A stretch of DNA of 64,000 nucleotides from Nocardioides psychrotolerans (GCF_900113685.1 NZ_FOQG01000016.1:1-64000); one strand, 5' to 3'. Numbered from the stretch's first letter, positions 49,827 to 59,929 are shown. A program made the numbers and translations. The notes: generated by a model from the sequence alone, not told the origin.

Positions 49827-52394
49827 TCAGTCGTCGTCACCGCGGGGTACGTCGATCGGCCCCTCGCTGTCGTCGGGACCCTCGAGCACGCCCACCTCTG
49901 CCACCTCGAAGGGCGGCAGGTCGGGCAGTGCGCCGACCTTCTGACCCACGAAGGTGAAGGTGGCCGTCGGGCCGGAGCCCTCGACGCCGACCACGATGAT
50001 CTGCCCCGGGCCGACCTCGCCGAAGAGCATCTTCTCGGCCAGGGTGTCCTCGATCTCGCGCTGGATCGTGCGACGCAGAGGTCGGGCACCCAGCACCGGG
50101 TCGAAGCCGCGATCTGCGAGCAGGTCCTTGGCCGCCTGCGTGAGCTCGAGGCTCATGTCACGGTCGCGCAGCCGCAGCTCGACGGCCGCGATCATGTTGT
50201 CGACCATCGAGACGATCTGTTCCTTGGTCAGCGGCGGGAAGACGATGATCTCGTCGACACGGTTGAGGAACTCGGGACGGAAGTGCTGCTTGAGCTCCTC
50301 GGCCACCTTGCCCTTCATGCGCTCGTAGGAGCCTGCGGCGTCGCCCGAGGCCTGGAAGCCCAGGTTGACGGCCTTGTTGATGTCGCGGGTGCCGAGGTTG
50401 GTCGTCATGATGATGACGGTGTTCTTGAAGTCGACCACCCGGCCTTGCGAGTCGGTCAGGCGACCTTCCTCGAGGATCTGCAGCAGGCTGTTGAAGATGT
50501 CGGGGTGCGCCTTCTCGACCTCGTCGAAGAGGACCACCGAGAACGGCTTGCGCCGTACCTTCTCGGTCAGCTGGCCACCCTCCTCGTAGCCGACGTAGCC
50601 CGGAGGCGAGCCGAAGAGCCGCGAGATGGTGTGCTTCTCGGAGAACTCCGACATGTCGAGCTGGATGAGCGCGTCCTCGTCACCGAAGAGGAACTCGGCG
50701 AGCGTCTTGGACAGCCAGGTCTTTCCGACACCGGACGGACCGGCGAAGATGAACGACCCACCGGGACGCCTGGGGTCCTTGAGACCCGCCCGCGTGCGGC
50801 GGATGGCCCGCGAGAGCGCCCGGACGGCCTCTTCCTGACCGATGACGCGCTTGTGGAGCTCGTCCTCCATCTTGAGCAGCCGCGTGGACTCCTCCTCGGA
50901 GAGCTTGACGATCGGGATCCCGGTGGCGACCGCCAGCACCTCGGCAATCAGCTCCTCGTCGACCTCGGCGACCTCGTCCATGTCGCCCGCACGCCACTGC
51001 TTCTCGCGGTCGGACTTCTTCAGGATGAGCTGCTTCTCCTCGTCGCGCAGACGAGCAGCGGCCTCGAAGTCCTGGCCGTCGATGGCGGCCTCCTTGCGCT
51101 GGCGCACCTCGGCGATCTTGTCGTCGTACTCGCGCAGGTCGGCGGGGGCCGTCATGCGACGGATGCGCAGGCGCGAGCCCGCCTCGTCGATGAGGTCGAT
51201 CGCCTTGTCCGGCAGGAACCGGTCGGAGATGTAGCGGTCAGCCAGGGTCGCGGCCGAGACGAGCGCCTCATCGGTGATCGTGACGCGGTGGTGCGCCTCG
51301 TAGCGATCGCGCAGGCCCTTGAGCATCTCGATCGTGTGGGCGATGGAGGGCTCGGCGACCTGGATCGGCTGGAAGCGGCGCTCGAGGGCGGCGTCCTTCT
51401 CGAGGTACTTGCGGTATTCGTCGAGGGTGGTCGCACCGATCGTCTGCAGCTCACCGCGAGCCAGCATCGGCTTGAGGATGCTGGCGGCGTCGATCGCGCC
51501 CTCGGCCGCGCCAGCACCGACGAGGGTGTGGATCTCGTCGATGAACAGCACGATGTCCCCGCGGGTGCGGATCTCCTTGAGGACCTTCTTGAGGCGCTCC
51601 TCGAAGTCACCGCGGTAGCGCGAGCCGGCGACGAGCGCACCCAGGTCGAGGGTGTAGATCTGCTTGTCCTTGAGCGTCTCCGGCACAGTGCCGCGGACGA
51701 TGTCCTGGGCCAAGCCGGCCACGATCGTGGTCTTGCCGACGCCGGGCTCACCGATCAGCACCGGGTTGTTCTTCGTGCGGCGCGAGAGGATCTGCATGAC
51801 CCGCTCGATCTCGGACTCACGACCGATGACCGGGTCGAGCTTGCCCTCGCGGGCGTCCTGGGTCAGGTTGCGGCCGAACTGATCGAGGATCAGCGAGGAC
51901 GACGGGGCATCGGCCCCGGCACCCTGGGCGGCCGCGGCAGCGGTCGACTCCTTGCCCTGGAAGCCCGAGAGGAGCTGGATGACCTGCTGGCGGACCCGGT
52001 TGAGGTCGGCGCCGAGCTTCTGGAGGACCTGGGCCGCGACGCCCTCGCCCTCACGGATCAGGCCGAGCAGGATGTGCTCGGTCCCGATGTAGGAGTGGCC
52101 GAGCTGGAGGGCCTCGCGGAGCGACAGCTCGAGGACCTTCTTGGCCCGTGGGGTGAAGGGGATGTGACCGCTGGGGGCCTGCTGGCCCTGGCCGATGATC
52201 TCCTCGACCTGGGCGCGGACGGCCTCGAGGGAGATGTCGAGGCTCTCCAGGGCCTTGGCGGCGACGCCTTCACCTTCGTGGATGAGACCGAGCAGGATGT
52301 GCTCGGTCCCGATGTAGTTGTGGGAGAGCATGCGGGCCTCTTCCTGGGCCAGCACGACCACCCGACGGGCTCGGTCTGTGAACCGCTCGAACAT
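49827..52394 (-). CDS. clpC: ATP-dependent Clp protease ATP-binding subunit ClpC
   Basis: ClpC unfolds proteins for the ClpP protease. The 855-residue AAA+ protein starts [20 protein letters not shown], with two Clp_N repeats (residues about 5-145), AAA-1 ([16 protein letters not shown]), a UVR/coiled-coil middle domain with [15 protein letters not shown], and AAA-2 ([20 protein letters not shown]). The ATG three codons into the first Met pair was chosen for AGGAGC spacing. It is essential in mycobacteria as ClpC1. A palindrome lies in its leader region. Confidence 0.96.
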   Translation of the reverse strand: MFERFTDRARRVVVLAQEEARMLSHNYIGTEHILLGLIHEGEGVAAKALESLDISLEAVRAQVEEIIGQGQQAPSGHIPFTPRAKKVLELSLREALQLGHSYIGTEHILLGLIREGEGVAAQVLQKLGADLNRVRQQVIQLLSGFQGKESTAAAAAQGAGADAPSSSLILDQFGRNLTQDAREGKLDPVIGRESEIERVMQILSRRTKNNPVLIGEPGVGKTTIVAGLAQDIVRGTVPETLKDKQIYTLDLGALVAGSRYRGDFEERLKKVLKEIRTRGDIVLFIDEIHTLVGAGAAEGAIDAASILKPMLARGELQTIGATTLDEYRKYLEKDAALERRFQPIQVAEPSIAHTIEMLKGLRDRYEAHHRVTITDEALVSAATLADRYISDRFLPDKAIDLIDEAGSRLRIRRMTAPADLREYDDKIAEVRQRKEAAIDGQDFEAAARLRDEEKQLILKKSDREKQWRAGDMDEVAEVDEELIAEVLAVATGIPIVKLSEEESTRLLKMEDELHKRVIGQEEAVRALSRAIRRTRAGLKDPRRPGGSFIFAGPSGVGKTWLSKTLAEFLFGDEDALIQLDMSEFSEKHTISRLFGSPPGYVGYEEGGQLTEKVRRKPFSVVLFDEVEKAHPDIFNSLLQILEEGRLTDSQGRVVDFKNTVIIMTTNLGTRDINKAVNLGFQASGDAAGSYERMKGKVAEELKQHFRPEFLNRVDEIIVFPPLTKEQIVSMVDNMIAAVELRLRDRDMSLELTQAAKDLLADRGFDPVLGARPLRRTIQREIEDTLAEKMLFGEVGPGQIIVVGVEGSGPTATFTFVGQKVGALPDLPPFEVAEVGVLEGPDDSEGPIDVPRGDDD

Positions 52395-52426
52395 GCGCAT
52401 CGCTCCTGAAAGATCACGGGGGCCGA

Positions 52427-52442
52427 TCCGACCTGGGTCGGA
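52427..52442. promoter_or_regulatory. Operator-like palindrome upstream of clpC
   Basis: TCCGACC and GGTCGGA are perfect 7-bp arms around TG, 33 bp before the clpC start. It may be an operator or a 5'-UTR hairpin. The ClgR site pattern (GTTCGC/GCGAAC) was looked for and not found here. Confidence 0.45.
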
Positions 52443-52521
52443 CGGATCAGAACAAGGTGTCTAACCCCGATGACAGCCTACGCGTTCCCTGAAAGCACGG
52501 AAGTCGGTCCGCTGAGAGCGA

Positions 52522-52554
52522 ACAGGCCCGCCGCGTCGAGCGCGGCGGGCCTGT
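52522..52554. terminator. lsr2 terminator hairpin
   Basis: Arms ACAGGCCCGCCGCG and CGCGGCGGGCCTGT are perfect over 14 bp, with a TCGAG loop. It lies 34 bp after the lsr2 stop on the minus strand, isolating lsr2 from clpC. Confidence 0.85.
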
Positions 52555-52588
52555 CGGGACGCATCGTCGGCGCCGGTGGTGCGAGCGG

Positions 52589-52915
52589 TCAGTTGGCGGC
52601 GTCGAACGCGGTGCGGACATCGGCCGGGATGCGGCCGCGGTCGGGGACGTCGAGCCCGTTGGAGCGGGCCCAGTCGCGCACCTCGCGCGCGCTGGGGCCG
52701 AGTCCGGCGGCCGCCGCCTTCTTGGCGCGACGAGCGCCGCTGCCGACCTTGCGGGCGTGCCCGACATAACCGGCCAGCGCCCCGCGCAGGGCGGAGGCGT
52801 GGGTCTCGGTGAGATCGATCTCGTAGGACGTGCCGTCGAGAGCGAACGTGACCGTCTCGTCGGCCTCGCTGCCGTCGAGATCATCGACAAGCACGATATT
52901 AACCTTTTGCGCCAT
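52589..52915 (-). CDS. lsr2: Nucleoid-associated protein Lsr2
   Basis: Lsr2 binds and bridges AT-rich DNA and silences foreign genes, like H-NS. The 108-residue protein has the N-terminal dimer domain (AQKVNIVLVDDLDGSEADET) and the C-terminal DNA-binding helices (REVRDWARSNGLDVPDRGRI) with the RGR AT-hook-like motif. A basic linker joins them. AGAGGAC precedes the ATG by eight bases. The upstream 75 bp and the coaX 3' end are noticeably AT-rich, a possible self-binding site. Confidence 0.95.
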   Translation of the reverse strand: MAQKVNIVLVDDLDGSEADETVTFALDGTSYEIDLTETHASALRGALAGYVGHARKVGSGARRAKKAAAAGLGPSAREVRDWARSNGLDVPDRGRIPADVRTAFDAAN

Positions 52916-52992
52916 GTAAGCAGTCCTCTTTGTCCGAATGGATTCTTGGGTATCCGCATTCTGGCACCGAATAACGCAGAAGGGAATTCAGC

Positions 52993-53766
52993 TCACGAAT
53001 TCCTCAGGAATATCAACTCGAGGCCTTTCAAGGTCAACGCCGGGTCGTGCGCGGTGAAACAACTGCATTCGTCGATCACGAGAGGAGCAAGATATCCGGT
53101 GGCCACCACGGTGACGTCCTCAGGCAATTCCCCGAGCTCGCTGATCATGCGCGCCACGATTCCTTCGACCTGGCTCGCGACTCCGAAGACCATGCCCGAC
53201 TGGAGCGCCTCGACGGTGTTCTTGGCGATGACCGAGCGGGGCCGTTGGAGCTCGACCTGGCGCAGCTGGGCACCGCGATGGCCCAGCGCCTCCAGGGATA
53301 TCTCGATGCCGGGAGCGATGGCACCGCCGACGTACTGGCCGAGCGCGCTCACCACGTCGAACGTCGTGGCGATGCCACCGAAGTCGACGACGATCGCGGG
53401 TCCGCCGTAGAGCGAGACCGTCGCAAGTGCATTGATGATGCGGTCGGAGCCGACTTCTCGGGGATTGTCCATGAGAATCGGGACACCGGTGCGGACACCG
53501 GGCTCGACCACCACTGCGGTGACATCACCGAAGTGACGCACGAGCATCTCGCGCCAGGCGTGCAGCACCGCCGGCACCGTCGAGCAGACCGCGATGCCAT
53601 CGACGCTGTCCTCGAGGTCTCCGAGGAGTCCGCGCAGCAGCACCGACCACTCGTCGGCCGTGCGCCGCTCGTCGGTGGCCACCCGCCACTGGGCCCCCAC
53701 CACCCCCTCGTCCACGAGGCCCAGCACGGTGTGGGCATTGCCGATGTCGACGGCCAGCAGGCTCAT
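52993..53766 (-). CDS. coaX: Type III pantothenate kinase
   Basis: CoaX phosphorylates pantothenate in CoA synthesis. The 257-residue ASKHA kinase has MSLLAVDIGNAHTVLGLV, the DRIINALA region (VGSDRIINALATVSL), GGAIAPGIEISLEAL and ARPRSV-type LQRPRSVIAKNTVEA. The phosphate loop reads DFGGIATTFD, one residue longer than the common DFGTATTFD. The ATG overlaps the nadC stop (ATGA). It ends in an AT-rich tail close to lsr2. It works in the same pathway as panC/panD nearby. Confidence 0.9.
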   Translation of the reverse strand: MSLLAVDIGNAHTVLGLVDEGVVGAQWRVATDERRTADEWSVLLRGLLGDLEDSVDGIAVCSTVPAVLHAWREMLVRHFGDVTAVVVEPGVRTGVPILMDNPREVGSDRIINALATVSLYGGPAIVVDFGGIATTFDVVSALGQYVGGAIAPGIEISLEALGHRGAQLRQVELQRPRSVIAKNTVEALQSGMVFGVASQVEGIVARMISELGELPEDVTVVATGYLAPLVIDECSCFTAHDPALTLKGLELIFLRNS

Positions 53767-54686
53767 GACGGGCTGGGGCGGTCCTGGAGGTCCAGGCCGA
53801 TGTCGAAGACCTGCACCGAGTGCGTGAGCGCGCCGACCGAGATGAAGTCGACCCCGGTCTCCGCGACCTCCCGGGCCCGCTCGATGGTCAGCCCGCCCGA
53901 GGCCTCCAGGCTCGCCCGGCCGGCGGTGATCCGCACGGCCTCGGCCATGAGCTGCGTCGACATGTTGTCGAGCAGGATCTCCTCGCAGCCGACCTCGAGC
54001 AACTCGCGCAGCTGGTCGAGGTCGGTCACCTCCACCTCGACGCGCAGGTCGGGGTAGGCGGTGCGGACCGCGTGGAAGGCAGGGACGACGCCGCCGGCCG
54101 CGATCACGTGGTTGTCCTTGACCATCGCCCGGTCGGCCAGGCTGAAGCGGTGGTTGACGCCGCCGCCGCACCGCACGGCGTACTTCTGGAGGGCACGGTG
54201 GCCCGGCAGCGTCTTGCGGGTGTCGAGGACCCGGGCACGGGTGCCGTCGAGCGCCCGCACCCAGGCCGCCGTCGCGGTGGCGATGCCGGAGAGGTGGCTG
54301 GCGTAGTTGAGCGCCGTGCGCTCGGCCGTGAGCAGGCCACGGGTGGCGCCGGCCACCCGCATGACGACGTCGCCCGGCTCGACGCTCGTGCCGTCGGCGA
54401 GGCGGTCGGAGACGACGACGTCGTCACCCAGCACGACGTGGAAGACCAGCGCGGCCAGCGTCAGGCCGGCGACGACACCCGGCTCCCGGGCGGCGAAGTC
54501 ACCGGCGCCCTCGGCGTCAGCAGCGATCGTGGCCCGGCTGGTCACGTCCTCGCCACCGAGCTCCTCGGGCAGGTCCTCGGCCAGCGCGGCGAGGATGGCG
54601 GCGTAGAGCGCGCGCGGGTCGAGGCCGGCGATCTCCAGCTCGGCGATCAGACCGGCCGGCAGGGCGTCGTACGACGTGGGGATCAT
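53763..54686 (-). CDS. nadC: Nicotinate-nucleotide pyrophosphorylase (carboxylating)
   Basis: NadC (QPRTase) turns quinolinate and PRPP into nicotinate mononucleotide. The 307-residue protein has RVLDTRKTLPGHRALQKYAV and CGGGVNHRFSLADRAMVKDNH, plus DNMSTQLM and LEASGGLT of the C-terminal barrel. Its start overlaps the nadB stop (ATGA). It follows nadB, whose product precedes it by one step; nadA is not in the window, so quinolinate synthase is encoded elsewhere. Confidence 0.95.
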   Translation of the reverse strand: MIPTSYDALPAGLIAELEIAGLDPRALYAAILAALAEDLPEELGGEDVTSRATIAADAEGAGDFAAREPGVVAGLTLAALVFHVVLGDDVVVSDRLADGTSVEPGDVVMRVAGATRGLLTAERTALNYASHLSGIATATAAWVRALDGTRARVLDTRKTLPGHRALQKYAVRCGGGVNHRFSLADRAMVKDNHVIAAGGVVPAFHAVRTAYPDLRVEVEVTDLDQLRELLEVGCEEILLDNMSTQLMAEAVRITAGRASLEASGGLTIERAREVAETGVDFISVGALTHSVQVFDIGLDLQDRPSPS

Positions 54687-56419
54687 GCGGTGCCTCCGTG
54701 GTGGGTCGGACCGGGGTCGCTGGCCGGGGCCGGCCGGAAGCAGAGCTCGGTCGATCCGTCGACCATGACGGCATCGAAGTGACCGGCCCAGGTGGCGTCG
54801 TCGCGCTCGGGGAAGTCCTCGCGCCAGTGCGACCCGCGGGTCTCCTCGCGCAGCGTCGCGGCGGCGGCGAGCGCGGCGCCGATGGTGAGCAGGTTGGTGG
54901 TCTCCCACGACTGGACGTCGACGAGCTCGGCCGGGGTGCCCGCGAGCTTGTCGAGCAGCGCGGTGGCGTCGGAGAGACCGGTCGCATGGCGCAGCACGCC
55001 GACTCGGGACGTCATGACCTCCTGCAGCTCGGCCCGGACGTCGCCGGAGACGAGGTCCTCGGGCCGCTGGTCCTCGACCGGGGCCGACCAGGGGCGCAGC
55101 TCGGCGGGCAGGACCGCGGCGATCCGACGGGAGAACACCAGACCCTCGAGGAGGCTGTTGGAGGCCAGCCGGTTGGCGCCGTGCACGCCCGAGGAGGCCA
55201 CCTCACCCGTGGCGTAGAGCCCGGGGACGTCGGAACGGCCCTGCAGGTCGGTGCGAACACCGCCGGAGGCGTAGTGACACGCCGGCGCCACCGGGATCAG
55301 CTGGGTGACCGGGTCGACTCCGTGCGAGCGGGCCGTGGCGAGGATGGTGGGGAAACGCTTCTCCCAGAAGCTCGACGTGCCCGCTCCGCTCGCGGCTCCC
55401 CCCTCGCCCACCTCCCCGAGATGGGTGGCGTCGAGCCACATGTGCGGCTGGTCGGTGTCGAGCATCCGGCGCATGATCGCCTTGGCGACGACGTCGCGCG
55501 GTGCGAGGTCCTCAAGCGGGTGGACCCCCTTCATCAACCGGTTGCCCTCGAAGTCGACGAGGAAGGCGCCCTCGCCGCGCACCGCCTCGGAGATGAGGGG
55601 CTGCTGGCCGTGGGACTCCGGGCCGAGGTACATCACGGTCGGGTGGAACTGCACGAACTCCAGGTCGCGCAGCGTCGCACCGGCGCGCAGCGCGAGCGCC
55701 ATGCCGTCGCCGGTCGAGACCGACGGGTTGGTGGTCTGGCTGAAGACCTGGCCCAGGCCACCGCTGGCGAGCACGACGGCGCGGCAGTGGACGGCACCGA
55801 CGCCGTCGCGCTGGCCCTCCCCCATCACGTGCAGGGTGACACCGGCGACCCCGCCGTCCTCGGCGAGCAGCAGGTCGACGGCCAGGGCGTGCTGGACGAC
55901 CTCGATCTCGGGCGCCGCGGCGACAGCCTCGATGAGCGCCCGCTGGATCTCCGCCCCGGTGGCGTCGCCGCCGGCGTGCGCGATCCGGTCGCGGTGGTGG
56001 CCGCCCTCCCGGGTCAGCGAGATGACGCCGTCGGCGTCGTGGTCGAAGTTGGTGCCGAGGGCGATCAGCTCGCGGACCGCCTCGGGCCCCTCGTTGACCA
56101 GGATCCGTACGGCGTCCGGGTCACAGGCCCCGGCGCCCGCGACGAGGGTGTCGACCTCGTGCTCCTCCGGGGTGTCCCCCGGGCCGAGGGCCGCCGCGAT
56201 GCCACCCTGCGCCCACTGGGTGGAGCCGGCGGCCAGCACGTCCTTGGTGACGACGAGGACCTTGTCGACGTGGTCCTTGAGCAGCAGCGCGGCGGTCAGC
56301 CCGGCGATGCCGGAGCCGATGATCACGACGTCGGAGCGTGTCGACCAGCCCGGCTCGGGCGCGACCAGGCGCGCCGGCACGCGTCGTACGGGGAGGTCGA
56401 ACGTGCGCTCCTGTGGCAT
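54683..56419 (-). CDS. nadB: L-aspartate oxidase
   Basis: NadB oxidises L-aspartate to iminoaspartate at the start of NAD synthesis. The 578-residue flavoprotein has the FAD motif IIGSGIAGLTAALLL, the active-site region THGANRLASNSLLEGL-like GVHGANRLASNSLLEGLVFS and the HYASGGVRTDLQGRS motif. Length fits the family. It lies between panD (9-bp gap) and nadC (4-bp overlap). Confidence 0.95.
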   Translation of the reverse strand: MPQERTFDLPVRRVPARLVAPEPGWSTRSDVVIIGSGIAGLTAALLLKDHVDKVLVVTKDVLAAGSTQWAQGGIAAALGPGDTPEEHEVDTLVAGAGACDPDAVRILVNEGPEAVRELIALGTNFDHDADGVISLTREGGHHRDRIAHAGGDATGAEIQRALIEAVAAAPEIEVVQHALAVDLLLAEDGGVAGVTLHVMGEGQRDGVGAVHCRAVVLASGGLGQVFSQTTNPSVSTGDGMALALRAGATLRDLEFVQFHPTVMYLGPESHGQQPLISEAVRGEGAFLVDFEGNRLMKGVHPLEDLAPRDVVAKAIMRRMLDTDQPHMWLDATHLGEVGEGGAASGAGTSSFWEKRFPTILATARSHGVDPVTQLIPVAPACHYASGGVRTDLQGRSDVPGLYATGEVASSGVHGANRLASNSLLEGLVFSRRIAAVLPAELRPWSAPVEDQRPEDLVSGDVRAELQEVMTSRVGVLRHATGLSDATALLDKLAGTPAELVDVQSWETTNLLTIGAALAAAATLREETRGSHWREDFPERDDATWAGHFDAVMVDGSTELCFRPAPASDPGPTHHGGTA

Positions 56420-56428
56420 GGGCTGAGG

Positions 56429-56863
56429 CTAACGCCCTGCCCCCGCCAGGGACTCGCCAGCATCGCCGCGCACGAGGCCGGCGCCCCCGAAGGTCTCGGC
56501 CGGGTCGTTGCCGGTGGCGAGGATCGAGTTGTCGGCGTCCACGAAGACCACGTGGGGCTTCAGCGCCTTGGCCTCCGCGGTGTCCATCTGGCCGTAGCCG
56601 ATGAGGATCACGATGTCGCCGGGATGGACCAGGCGGGCGGCAGCACCGTTGATGCCGAGCACGCCGCTGCCGCGCTCGCCGGCGATCGTGTAGGTCTCGA
56701 TCCGGGCGCCGTTGGTGACGTCGACGATGTGGACCAGCTCGCCCGGGAGCAGGTCGGCCGCCTCGAGCAGGTCCTCGTCGACAGTGACCGAGCCGACGTA
56801 GTGCAGGTCGGCCTGCGTCACGGTCGCGCGGTGGATCTTGCTCTTCATCATGGTGCGGAGCAT
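56429..56863 (-). CDS. panD: Aspartate 1-decarboxylase
   Basis: PanD makes beta-alanine for pantothenate. The 144-residue proenzyme begins [20 protein letters not shown] and self-cleaves at Gly24-Ser25 (HYVGSVTVD) to form the pyruvoyl group. NGARIETY and [14 protein letters not shown] are conserved. The start overlaps the panC gene by 16 bases. The C-terminal tail (about 20 residues) is the variable, partly disordered end seen in mycobacterial PanD. Confidence 0.95.
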   Translation of the reverse strand: MLRTMMKSKIHRATVTQADLHYVGSVTVDEDLLEAADLLPGELVHIVDVTNGARIETYTIAGERGSGVLGINGAAARLVHPGDIVILIGYGQMDTAEAKALKPHVVFVDADNSILATGNDPAETFGGAGLVRGDAGESLAGAGR

Positions 56864-57750
56864 GGGAGGTCCCCTCGGTGGGCGGTGGTCCCCAGGACCA
56901 GGCGCATGTTGTCGATCAGGCGGGTGGTCCCCACCCGCGCGGCGAGCAGGATCCGGGCCTCGGTGCCCGCAGGGGGGTCACTCGGCAGGTCCCCGAGCTC
57001 GGGGGTCGTGACGACGAGGTAGTCGACGTCGACGGTCTCGGTGGTGCGCAGCTGCGCGCGGGCGGCGTCGAGCGCCGGCCCCACGCCGTACGTCGCGGCC
57101 TCCTGCGCGGCGCGCAACGCACGGCTCAGGGTCAGGGCCTCGACGCGCTGCTCGGCGTCGAGGTAGCGGTTGCGGCTCGAGAGGGCCAGACCGTCGGGCT
57201 CACGCTCGGTCTCGGCGCCGACGACCTCGACCCCGAGGCAGAGGTCGGCGGCCATCCGGCGGATGAGCGTGAGCTGCTGGAAGTCCTTCTGGCCGAACAC
57301 GGCGACGTCTGGTCGGACCAGGCCGAAGAGCTTGGCGACGACGATCAGCACGCCGCGGAAGTGGGTGGGCCGGCTCCTGCCCTCGAGGATGCTCGCGAGC
57401 GGGCCGGGCTCGACGGTGACCTGGGGCTCCCCGCCCGGGTAGACCTCGTCGACGGTGGGCGCGAACACGATGTCGACTCCCGCACCGGCGCAGACCTCGA
57501 GGTCATCCGGCAGCGTGCGGGGGTAGCGGGCCAGGTCCTCGCCGGGGGCGAACTGCATCGGGTTGACGAACACCGACACCACGACCGGCCCGGCACCCAC
57601 GTGCTCGCGGGCGACGCGCATGAGGCTGGCGTGGCCGGCGTGGAGGGCGCCCATGGTCGGGACGAAGCCGACGCGCTGCCCCTGCCGGCGGGCGGGAGCG
57701 AGCAGGTCGGTGAGCTCGGACCGGGTGCGGGCCAGGACGGGTCGATCCAT
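56848..57750 (-). CDS. panC: Pantothenate synthetase
   Basis: PanC joins pantoate and beta-alanine using ATP. The 300-residue enzyme has the HIGH motif [45 protein letters not shown] and the KMSKS-like LSSRNRYL. It uses the beta-alanine made by PanD, whose gene it overlaps. It lies 11 bp after the DUF2520 gene. Confidence 0.95.
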   Translation of the reverse strand: MDRPVLARTRSELTDLLAPARRQGQRVGFVPTMGALHAGHASLMRVAREHVGAGPVVVSVFVNPMQFAPGEDLARYPRTLPDDLEVCAGAGVDIVFAPTVDEVYPGGEPQVTVEPGPLASILEGRSRPTHFRGVLIVVAKLFGLVRPDVAVFGQKDFQQLTLIRRMAADLCLGVEVVGAETEREPDGLALSSRNRYLDAEQRVEALTLSRALRAAQEAATYGVGPALDAARAQLRTTETVDVDYLVVTTPELGDLPSDPPAGTEARILLAARVGTTRLIDNMRLVLGTTAHRGDLPCSAP

Positions 57751-57761
57751 CGTGACGGCGC

Positions 57762-58688
57762 TCAGCGGGCGTCGCGCTGGAAGGCGGGGGTCGTCGTGCT
57801 CTCGGCCAGCGCCTCGGCCAACAGCTGGTGGATCTTGAGCGCCCGGATCGGCAGCAGCCGACCGTCGGTGACCGCGCGGCCGAGGGTGGCGCGGCCGAGG
57901 GCGACGTAGGACTCCATGGTCTGCGGCGCCTTCGCGGCGATCTCCTCGAGGTGGGCGGCGACGGTGTTGACGTCACCCCGGACGATCGGCCCGGTCAACG
58001 CGGCGTCGCCGTGCTCCAGGGCGTTGTCGAGAGCGGCCGTCAGCAGCGGGCGCAACGTGCCGGCCGGGTCGTCGGCTCCGGCCGCGGTCAGCATCTCCAT
58101 CGACTCGGTCACCAGGGTGACGAGGTGGTTGGCGCCGTGCGCGAGGCCCGCGTGATAGAGCGTGCGGCTCGCCTCGGGCACCCACATCGGGCGCCCTCCG
58201 AGGTCGACGACCAGGTCGGAGACGAAGACGCGCTCGGCGTCCGGCGCGGTCAGCCCGAAGACGCAGCCGTCGAGGCGGTCCAGGTCGAGGGCGGTGCCGG
58301 TGAAGGTCATGGCGGGGTGCATCGCGACGACCCTGGCGCCGACCTCCTGCGCGGGGGCGAGGACGTCGAGGCCGTGGCGGCCCGAGGTGTGCACGACGTG
58401 CTGGCCCTCGCGGATCGCGCCGCTGGCGCTGAGCATGGAGACGACGTTGGCGAGCATGTCGTCGGGCACGGTGAGCAGCAGGACGTCGCAGGCCCGGGCG
58501 ACCACGCTGGGCTTCTCGGTGGGCACACCCGGCAGCAGGTCGGCGATGCGGCGGGCCGAGGCGTCGGACTCACCGGCGGCGGCGACGATCTCGTGACCGG
58601 CGCACCGGAGACGAGCAGCGAGGACCGCGCCGACCCGGCCGGCGCCGACGACGCCGATCCGCAGGCGCGCGCTAAGAGTGTGCGTCAT
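57762..58688 (-). CDS. Rossmann/DUF2520 protein beside panC (candidate ketopantoate reductase)
   Basis: The 308-residue protein has an N-terminal NAD(P)-binding fold (RIGVVGAGRVGAVLAARL) and a C-terminal DUF2520 helical domain (AGLAHGANHLVTLVTESMEM). DUF2520 proteins lie next to panC/panD in many actinobacteria (as recalled Rv3603c), suggesting the PanE role of reducing ketopantoate; this is not shown. The start follows AAAGG; a GGTTCGAACC palindrome covers the bases just before the ATG. Confidence 0.8.
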   Translation of the reverse strand: MTHTLSARLRIGVVGAGRVGAVLAARLRCAGHEIVAAAGESDASARRIADLLPGVPTEKPSVVARACDVLLLTVPDDMLANVVSMLSASGAIREGQHVVHTSGRHGLDVLAPAQEVGARVVAMHPAMTFTGTALDLDRLDGCVFGLTAPDAERVFVSDLVVDLGGRPMWVPEASRTLYHAGLAHGANHLVTLVTESMEMLTAAGADDPAGTLRPLLTAALDNALEHGDAALTGPIVRGDVNTVAAHLEEIAAKAPQTMESYVALGRATLGRAVTDGRLLPIRALKIHQLLAEALAESTTTPAFQRDAR

Positions 58689-58874
58689 GGTTCGAACCTT
58701 TCGTTCCAGTCCCTCCGACCACCCGCTCGCGCGGGTCGGTGTGGGTACCGGACGGTGTGCTCGTCTGATGGGCCGTCCGACTGCTCGGACACCATGAAAG
58801 GTACGCCGGTGTTGCACGGATGTGAACGGGTCGCGACGTGACCTACCTGACACGGGGCGTCCGTCGGGTCGCGC

Positions 58875-58956
58875 TGCATGAGTACCCGGATGTCCGGGGA
58901 CTTGCGCGCTTGAGGGGTGTTGCAACCCCCCTCAAGCGACAGACTCGCCCGCCAAG
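58875..58956 (-). repeat. 82-bp two-hairpin dispersed repeat, copy 4
   Basis: Same element as copies 1-3, inverted relative to 1 and 3. Hairpin I arms CGCTTGAGGGGTGTTG and CAACCCCCCTCAAGCG have one mismatch. It lies in the 293-bp gap between the DUF2520 gene start and the next glycosyltransferase stop, 25 bp from that stop. The rest of the gap holds no recognised gene. Confidence 0.88.
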
Positions 58957-58981
58957 AACGCCGTTGCGGGCGCGCGCAGGC

Positions 58982-59929
58982 TCAGCGAGGAGCAGCGTCG
59001 TCGGAGGTGACGACCGAGCCGACGTCGAGCGGGCGGGGGGCGCGCGGGAGCCAGTCGTGGGTGACGTGGTCGACGATGTGGACGCCCTCGGGGGCGTGGA
59101 TCTCGTGGACGCCGGGCAGGACCGTGCCCTCCTTGAGCGCGTTGAAGACGGCCCACTCGCGGCGCTTTCGCTTGTTGCGGAAGCTGGTGGCGAACGACGC
59201 GGGGTCGGTCCAGTGGGCGAACTCGTCGCCGTCGAGGTACTTCAGCTCCACGCACAGCCCGAACGGCAGCCCGATCGAGCGCACCGGGTCGGGCGTGGTG
59301 CGGACCTCCCACTCGAAGGCCTTAGTGAACACGAAGTCCGGCCCGATCGGGAAGCCCCACTCCTCGGCGTTGCGCAGCCCGAGGTCGAGGTAGCCGTGGC
59401 TCTCCCCGTCGAGGTAGAGGCCGTGGCGCGGCACCCGGATGATCGACTGGACGTCGCCCACCTGCCAGGCAAGGTCGGCGATCGAGCACTCGCCCTCGGT
59501 GGTGAGGACCATGTCGCCGTCCCACTTCCACGAGTAGCGGGTGTCGACCTGCGCGAAGCACCAGTTGTAGAAGTAGGACAGGGAGTGCACCGACAGCTCG
59601 TGCTGGGCGAGGTGCTCGGCGCCGGCCCGCGCCACCGAGAACGGGTACGACGCCAGCGTGAGCTTGTCGGGACGCCCGGCGCGGGCGGCGGTCTCGGCCG
59701 CGACCTCGGGGGTGCCGTCGGTGGAGCCGTTGTCGACGACCAGGACGTGGTCCATGGCGCGCAGCAGCGGCGGCAGCACGAACGGCAGCGACGGAGCCTC
59801 GTCCTTGACCCGCAGCACGGCGGTGCTCCCGGCGCGCAGGCCGCCGGAGCGGGTCCAGGGCCAGGTGATGTCGAAGTCGGTGTGGCCCTCGAGGTTCGAG
59901 ATGCCGGTCGGGCCGGAGTGGGCGGTCAT
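58982..59929 (-). CDS. Glycosyltransferase family 2-like protein
   Basis: The 315-residue protein has a GT-A-like start (STAVLRVKDEAPSLPF, VLVVDNGSTDGTPEVA) and a metal site in WKWDGDMVL. It resembles surface-polysaccharide glycosyltransferases. It is the second gene after the sulfotransferase (8-bp gap), so both are likely cotranscribed. No membrane helix. Sugar donor unknown. Confidence 0.8.
   Translation of the reverse strand: MTAHSGPTGISNLEGHTDFDITWPWTRSGGLRAGSTAVLRVKDEAPSLPFVLPPLLRAMDHVLVVDNGSTDGTPEVAAETAARAGRPDKLTLASYPFSVARAGAEHLAQHELSVHSLSYFYNWCFAQVDTRYSWKWDGDMVLTTEGECSIADLAWQVGDVQSIIRVPRHGLYLDGESHGYLDLGLRNAEEWGFPIGPDFVFTKAFEWEVRTTPDPVRSIGLPFGLCVELKYLDGDEFAHWTDPASFATSFRNKRKRREWAVFNALKEGTVLPGVHEIHAPEGVHIVDHVTHDWLPRAPRPLDVGSVVTSDDAAPR

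Noticed and set aside
49791..52409. Very long open frame on the plus strand opposite clpC
   Set aside because: It is the antisense of clpC, rich in Asp, Glu, Leu and Arg with no family resemblance; high GC opens such frames opposite real genes.
52400..52520. ClgR operator before clpC
   Set aside because: No GTTCGC/GCGAAC pair was found; only an unrelated palindrome is present.
54698..57022. Long open frame opposite nadB and panD
   Set aside because: Shadow of well-recognised genes on the minus strand; composition artefact.
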